This document shows positions 60,185 through 64,000 of a DNA stretch of 64,000 nt, piece by piece (within the stretch, counting starts at the first letter, position 1; each line of letters begins with the position of its first letter). The stretch is from positions 124,001 to 188,000 of the forward strand of contig NZ_JADQDR010000010.1 of assembly GCF_015694705.1 (NCBI RefSeq), given 5' to 3'. The notes beneath the pieces were generated by a model, which saw only the letters and a program-made list of their open reading frames with translations, was not told where the DNA came from and did no database searches. The stretch is from Pontibacter rufus (GTDB lineage: Bacteria > Bacteroidota > Bacteroidia > Cytophagales > Hymenobacteraceae). The position numbers and the translations under genes are program-made.

Positions 60185-61234
60185 TTAGTTAAGAAACATT
60201 TTATTGTATAGATGCAGGGCTGAACTTATGGTTGCAGTCGTAAATAGCTTATTCTGGTCTTCGATAATTACACCAGTACCCATTTCACCTGTTCTCCACT
60301 GTATCAGGGTTTCAGGATTAGAGATCATAGGTGGCGGAATCCGGAGGATGGGTGCAGAAGGCCAGCTACCATCCGTAAGCTGGCTTTGTAAAAGATAGTC
60401 AATACACTTTGAAACAGTTTTTATTCTTCTTTTATCAGGCAAAAGCAGTACTGTTCGTAAGAACAGGGCAGTATTAAACAGGCTCCTTTCGTTGTTTTCT
60501 ACCCAATAACCTTCGACAGACATTCTGCTGATAACTACGTCTATAATTTTTTTTGCATCCCTGATAGAAATATGTTTTGCCAGCAACAAGGCTTTCAGGC
60601 AATGGAAAGTGCTATAGGCATTGCCCTGCCACCAATAAGAGTTCCAGAGTTTATTGGATTGCTGGTTCTCCGTTAAAAACCGGCAGGCCCTGTTAACAAT
60701 TTGCTGGTCTGAATAAAGCTTATTAAATAAAAGGCTTTGCACTGCCACTGCCGTTACGCATGTATGAGAACCCAGCCATCCCTTTGTCAGATTTTTGTTT
60801 GCTTCAATATATTGCTCGATATGATCTTTTGGCGCATAAGTTGTAAAACCACCATCATCGGTATTAAAATGATCTCTGATAAAATTAATACCCCTGATCA
60901 TCGCTGAAGGCCGCCAGAGTGGCAAACCACTGAAAGCCATCATTACCCAGGAAGTGCTATCTGCATCTGTCGGGACTTTGTGATTATAGGCCCAGCCACC
61001 ATTTGCTCTCTGTCTGGTTAAAAGTATTTTATGTGCCTTGTCAATCGGGCAAGAGTAATCAGCCAAAAGAGACAAAGAGCTCAAGACAAAACCACTAACC
61101 CATTCGGATGATGCACCAGCCAAGGTGTCAAAATCATACCAGAGTCCATCCGGCGCCCTTTTCCCATGGATGTACCGGGTGCCAAGGTTAATGCTCCTTT
61201 TAAGTTCTTCCTGTAACGATTCACTTACAACCAT
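60185..61234 (-). CDS. prenyltransferase/squalene-oxidase-repeat protein (class II terpene-cyclase-like)
   Basis: A 349-residue alpha/alpha-toroid protein. QW-like repeats are DGLW (29-32), RQRANGGWAYN (74-84) and SQLTDGSWPS near the end. A DADST motif at D90-A91-D92-S93-T94 occupies the place of the DxDD acid of class II cyclases such as squalene-hopene cyclase, in which the middle Asp protonates the substrate. At about half the length of a squalene cyclase it would form a single toroid. It starts eight bases after the class I-like gene, so the two should be co-translated and could act in sequence. Confidence 0.75.
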   Translation of the reverse strand: MVVSESLQEELKRSINLGTRYIHGKRAPDGLWYDFDTLAGASSEWVSGFVLSSLSLLADYSCPIDKAHKILLTRQRANGGWAYNHKVPTDADSTSWVMMAFSGLPLWRPSAMIRGINFIRDHFNTDDGGFTTYAPKDHIEQYIEANKNLTKGWLGSHTCVTAVAVQSLLFNKLYSDQQIVNRACRFLTENQQSNKLWNSYWWQGNAYSTFHCLKALLLAKHISIRDAKKIIDVVISRMSVEGYWVENNERSLFNTALFLRTVLLLPDKRRIKTVSKCIDYLLQSQLTDGSWPSAPILRIPPPMISNPETLIQWRTGEMGTGVIIEDQNKLFTTATISSALHLYNKMFLN

Positions 61235-61242
61235 ATGGAGAT

Positions 61243-62343
61243 TTAACTAAGCCAGTCTCTTATATAAAATAGTAGTATTTGCCTGAACCGTAGATCTGCT
61301 TCATTATCTGTTCCTGAGGAAGAAATTGAAAGTTCCACTCTTTGAATTTTCGAGCAAAGATGATTTACTAAACGAGGCAGATTATCTGTCGCCAGGATTT
61401 GCGTGATGGCGCCTTCACCCATTATACAACCCTTACCTTCCTGATTACAGAAAAGTGAATTCAATTGATTGGTTTGATAATCAGAAACCGCATCCGCCAG
61501 ATCATCGAGCAACCAAAAGATCTCTCCTATTGTATAGGACAGCCTTTCAACAGATTGCTCAATGTTTTTATCTGCTTTCGTTTGCGCAACAGCTATATTC
61601 TTTATAATTCTGAACGGTAATGTTGATTTGCTTTTCGATACCTGTCTTAAATTTACTTCCTCATTTATATCCTCCTGTAATTGGGAATTTATCTCGGCCT
61701 GATAAGCCTGTAACAATAATTGGTTGATTTTTTTTAAAGCATGTCTGTTATCAGCTTCTTGAACAGTTGAATAAAGGGTTTGATAAAAGCAGGCGATCAC
61801 CTTCAACAAGATCCTGATTTCATTTTGCTCTATTGTGTCACAGCGCTTATAAAAGATCGAACCTGCGTGCTTATTGCCTTGGATCTCATGAAGAGCCTGG
61901 CTGTTAAAAATCGATTTAAATTCATCTTTTACTTCTTCTTCCGAGCTATCCAGGAAAAAATCAAATAATGAAATACCTAAATTGAACAGGGAAGTAGTTT
62001 GCGCTATCTGGTGCTTCCGCTCCTGATCTCCTGAAACTAATGTGTGAAAGCCGGCTCCTAATTCATACCCGAAGGCAAGGGAAAAAGGCAGTTTATGTTT
62101 CAATACATGGTTAAGCTTTCCGAAAGCTGCTTCGGAGTTAATTACAGCAAAATCATCCGGCCCGAGGGCATCTTTAAGGAGGCTATTCCTAAGTACCAGC
62201 CCCTCCTCCTTTTGTCCACTCCATAGCGCGCTGTACTCATCTGAATTCAACCACAAGCTCTTTTCTTCAAGTTTGTGTACAATGGTCCGGCGGGTTTTTA
62301 GCCACAATTCATCCAGTAAAAAAGGTACGGGCCAGTCGCTCAT
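61243..62343 (-). CDS. class I isoprenoid-biosynthesis-like enzyme
   Basis: A 366-residue all-alpha protein. Two aspartate-rich motifs are spaced as in trans-isoprenyl synthases: D128-FFL-D132 followed by SSEEE, and D280-DLA-D284 in WLLDDLADAVSDYQ. DxxxD motifs of this form are found in head-to-head (squalene/phytoene) synthases and related class I prenyl enzymes; they bind diphosphate through magnesium. Overall identity to known families is not apparent by eye. It lies directly upstream of the toroid cyclase-like gene on the same strand. Confidence 0.65.
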   Translation of the reverse strand: MSDWPVPFLLDELWLKTRRTIVHKLEEKSLWLNSDEYSALWSGQKEEGLVLRNSLLKDALGPDDFAVINSEAAFGKLNHVLKHKLPFSLAFGYELGAGFHTLVSGDQERKHQIAQTTSLFNLGISLFDFFLDSSEEEVKDEFKSIFNSQALHEIQGNKHAGSIFYKRCDTIEQNEIRILLKVIACFYQTLYSTVQEADNRHALKKINQLLLQAYQAEINSQLQEDINEEVNLRQVSKSKSTLPFRIIKNIAVAQTKADKNIEQSVERLSYTIGEIFWLLDDLADAVSDYQTNQLNSLFCNQEGKGCIMGEGAITQILATDNLPRLVNHLCSKIQRVELSISSSGTDNEADLRFRQILLFYIRDWLS

Positions 62344-62446
62344 TTAGAAGCCGTTTAGAATTTAAGTATATGGGTTACCCGGATAAACAGGAAAATAAAG
62401 CAACGCAGGGAGAGAAAACGAACCCCTCACCTCTCAAAACTTTATA

Positions 62447-62707
62447 TTAAATGTTTCTGTATGGATGAGTATTGTTGTGGTTATCAGCTCCTTTCTGGTC
62501 CGATAGTCTATATTTTCTTGGTAACTGGTCTTGATCTAAGAGTATACTCGCTCTAATTTGAGCTGCCAGATCTCTGGATACCTGCTTCCTGTTTCTGATA
62601 CTGATAGCTATAGGGCTTATGCTTTGTTTTAAGTCTAAGCTTCGGAATGATTTTGTAGATTTATCTATTGTACATTCTTTAGGTATTTTAATAAACAGTT
62701 TTACTGC
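62447..62707 (-). other. 86-codon open frame without ATG between island genes
   Basis: An open frame runs 86 codons from a stop at 62708-62710 to the TAA at 62447-62449, with no ATG, GTG or TTG that would use most of it (first rare candidate: ATT at 62690-62692). The translation is hydrophilic and protein-like (for example SLDLKQSISPIAISIRNRKQ). It lies in the 401-base gap between the repeat protein and the class I-like gene. It may be a chance frame, a gene with an unusual start, or a degenerate gene. Confidence 0.2.
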
Positions 62708-62744
62708 TTAATAGGCAACAGAGAAAATAACAATAGCAAAGACC

Positions 62745-63332
62745 TTAATCCCTGACGATTAGAGGCCTGTTAACCATTACTGACATTATTTTCATCTCAA
62801 AATCTTCAGGAGATTCAAAGGGGAATACCTCTTCCGGTATTTTTTTGATCATTTCCCGGGCATTTACATACCTACCTTGAAAGGCATATTGTTCGTTTTC
62901 ATTCATTTGCCTGGATAATTCCTCAGCTGAACGGATAGGAAATTGAAGATGGGCCACATATCGTCTAATCGATTCCATTTCTCTTGGCACATCTACCTGC
63001 TTGCGGTTATCTCTTATAAGATCTGCTAATTTTTCAATAAAATTTTCGATTGAGGCGATGGGAAAATAGTAAGAGGGCATGTATTTAATCATCCGCATTG
63101 GATCTACATTTACTTCTGCAATCGTGTATTCCTTTCCCGAGCCACCCAGTTTTTCTATCAGCTCAGCAGCGCTGTTTATAGGGAAGTCCAGGGAGGGAAT
63201 ACTGCGGAACACTTTCTCAATTTCTAGCATGTCATGCTCATGAACTAACGGAATGTAATTTACATGTGCAATTCTCTGTACTATTTCTGAAACTCTTTGA
63301 TTGTTCCTGGGATCAAGTCTGGAATATGCCAT
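62745..63332 (-). CDS. four-repeat F-P protein of the isoprenoid-like island
   Basis: A 195-residue protein I do not recognise, built from four units with a period of 39-41 residues. Each unit centres on an F-P pair followed by an acidic helix: F50-P51 (LDFPINSAAELIEKL), F90-P91 (YYFPIASIENFIEKL), F131-P132 (LQFPIRSAEELSRQM) and F170-P171 (EVFPFESPEDFEMKI). No signal peptide or membrane helix is seen. It comes between the 58-residue peptide gene and the isoprenoid enzymes, so a scaffold or peptide-binding role is imaginable but unproven. Confidence 0.6.
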   Translation of the reverse strand: MAYSRLDPRNNQRVSEIVQRIAHVNYIPLVHEHDMLEIEKVFRSIPSLDFPINSAAELIEKLGGSGKEYTIAEVNVDPMRMIKYMPSYYFPIASIENFIEKLADLIRDNRKQVDVPREMESIRRYVAHLQFPIRSAEELSRQMNENEQYAFQGRYVNAREMIKKIPEEVFPFESPEDFEMKIMSVMVNRPLIVRD

Positions 63333-63436
63333 TGATTTAAAATTTAAAAGGAAAATAGAATAAGTAGTAAAGTATGAAAGAAATGGAGCTTATAGTAACA
63401 GATATGGCCAGTTCAGGAAATGGCCATATATTAAAA

Positions 63437-63613
63437 TTACCACCCTCCACTACTCTGTCTATGGTCTTCGTATTTTATTAACCATCCACCGCTATCGTAT
63501 TGAGGGCAAGGTTCATCCGAGTCCCGGCACCACGTTTGCCACTCCCCAGAAACCGATCCGTAATAACAGGAAAAGTTTCGATCATCCTGACAATTACCTG
63601 AAATCCATGACAT
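63437..63613 (-). CDS. 58-residue Cys/Trp/Gly-rich small peptide
   Basis: A short frame on the minus strand, ATG at 63611-63613 to TAA at 63437-63439, 58 codons. It has four cysteines (C8, C16, C29, C36), five tryptophans (W3, W25, W28, W44, W58) and ends SSGGW. It has no hydrophobic signal segment. It is the first gene upstream of the repeat protein, on the same strand, 104 bases away. Size, residue bias and position suggest a secreted or modified peptide precursor. The upstream 63614-64000 region shows no clear gene. Confidence 0.5.
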   Translation of the reverse strand: MSWISGNCQDDRNFSCYYGSVSGEWQTWCRDSDEPCPQYDSGGWLIKYEDHRQSSGGW

Positions 63614-64000
63614 AATTTCAAAAATTAAAATGAAGAACGTATCCCTAAATCTACTCTGACCAGTAACAATATAAATTACTCGAAATGCATTATAGTGTTA
63701 GTGCACAGAAGCAACAAGAAAGGTGTAGTTAATTAGAAGGAGTAAGAGAAAAACCGACATTTACCTTTAATACAAAAGACAATTGTGGTACCAGTAGAGG
63801 GAGTTGTCAGAGAATAAAGCCAGGAGTTACTTATCTCACATTTCATCTAAGAAATAGCTCTATGACTAGTTTTAGTATACTTTAAAAATATTTTTATGTT
63901 ACGTTTATTACCTGGTAAATAGATGATCTGATTTGCGACATCTATCTTGTTTACAGTTTGTGTAAACCTATTTTAGGACGAGACATAATTTCAGAACGTA

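Noticed and set aside
62447-63613. Classical lanthipeptide cluster
   Set aside because: No LanB, LanC or LanM, and the short peptide lacks a GG leader motif; the toroid protein has DADST rather than zinc-ligand motifs by eye.
63733-63885. 50-codon plus-strand open frame near the window end
   Set aside because: Protein-like in places (KPGVTYLTFHLRNSS) but has no usable start and no context; too little to call.
1-64000. CRISPR arrays, tRNA or rRNA genes, prophage
   Set aside because: No regularly spaced direct repeats of 25-40 bases, no cloverleaf-like or rRNA sequences, and no phage structural or integrase genes were seen on reading; covariance-model searches could not be run.

Overview
The window looks like a chromosomal segment of a Bacteroidota bacterium of the order Cytophagales, most likely a Pontibacter/Hymenobacter relative (the genus is inference). 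Evidence: the ftsX-DUF3098-uppP-truB-ribF gene order, type IX secretion (T9SS) sorting domains and a gliding-motility C-terminal domain, promoters of the Bacteroidota type (TAnnTTTG -7 boxes), frequent TTG starts, almost no Shine-Dalgarno sequences, and a heptamer AAGTATA/TATACTT that recurs inside and between genes. No rRNA, tRNA or CRISPR array was seen.

Layout. 1-2.9 kb: an SDR dehydrogenase and an IlvD/Edd sugar-acid dehydratase (probable aldonate catabolism). 3.2-7.3 kb: HNH nuclease, NlpC/P60 peptidase, smpB, a hotdog thioesterase, an AT-rich orphan and tsaD, all on the minus strand. 7.3-15.6 kb: tamB-like gene, then the ftsX-DUF3098-uppP-truB-ribF operon. 15.8-17.7 kb: scoA and scoB, separated by a four-helix-bundle (S23/IVP) gene inside a 33/32-bp inverted repeat. 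17.8-19.4 kb: GNAT-nitrilase fusion. 19.4-35.6 kb: a surface polysaccharide (O-antigen-like) locus with a chain-length regulator, the wbpE-wbpD-wbpB trio for UDP-diacetamido-uronic acid, flippase, AsnB, glycosyltransferases, two polymerase/ligase proteins and an initiating sugar-phosphate transferase. A T9SS-exported hydrolase-like protein sits inside it, and a deletion scar of a UDP-GlcNAc 2-epimerase (wbpI/wecB type) lies behind asnB. 35.7-58.8 kb: mostly housekeeping and metabolic genes (hisS, hutH, ybaB, pdhB, CCC1/VIT1, LysR, thrC, phzF, guanine deaminase, ffh, glycosyltransferases).

58.85-63.6 kb is an AT-rich accessory island on the minus strand, bordered on one side by an IS982-like transposase remnant. 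In transcription order it holds an unlisted 58-residue Cys/Trp/Gly-rich peptide, a protein of four 40-residue F-P repeats, a class I isoprenoid-synthase-like enzyme with two DxxxD motifs, a half-size squalene/terpene-cyclase-like alpha toroid with a DADST motif, and two proteins I do not recognise. This is the best candidate for an undescribed system: a small terpenoid pathway or, more speculatively, a ComQ/ComX-like peptide-prenylation cassette.

Other traces of mobility are the repeat-flanked S23 cassette in scoAB and an AT-rich orphan gene (49533-50075) bracketed by the 3' end of the LysR gene and a decayed duplicate of that 3' end.
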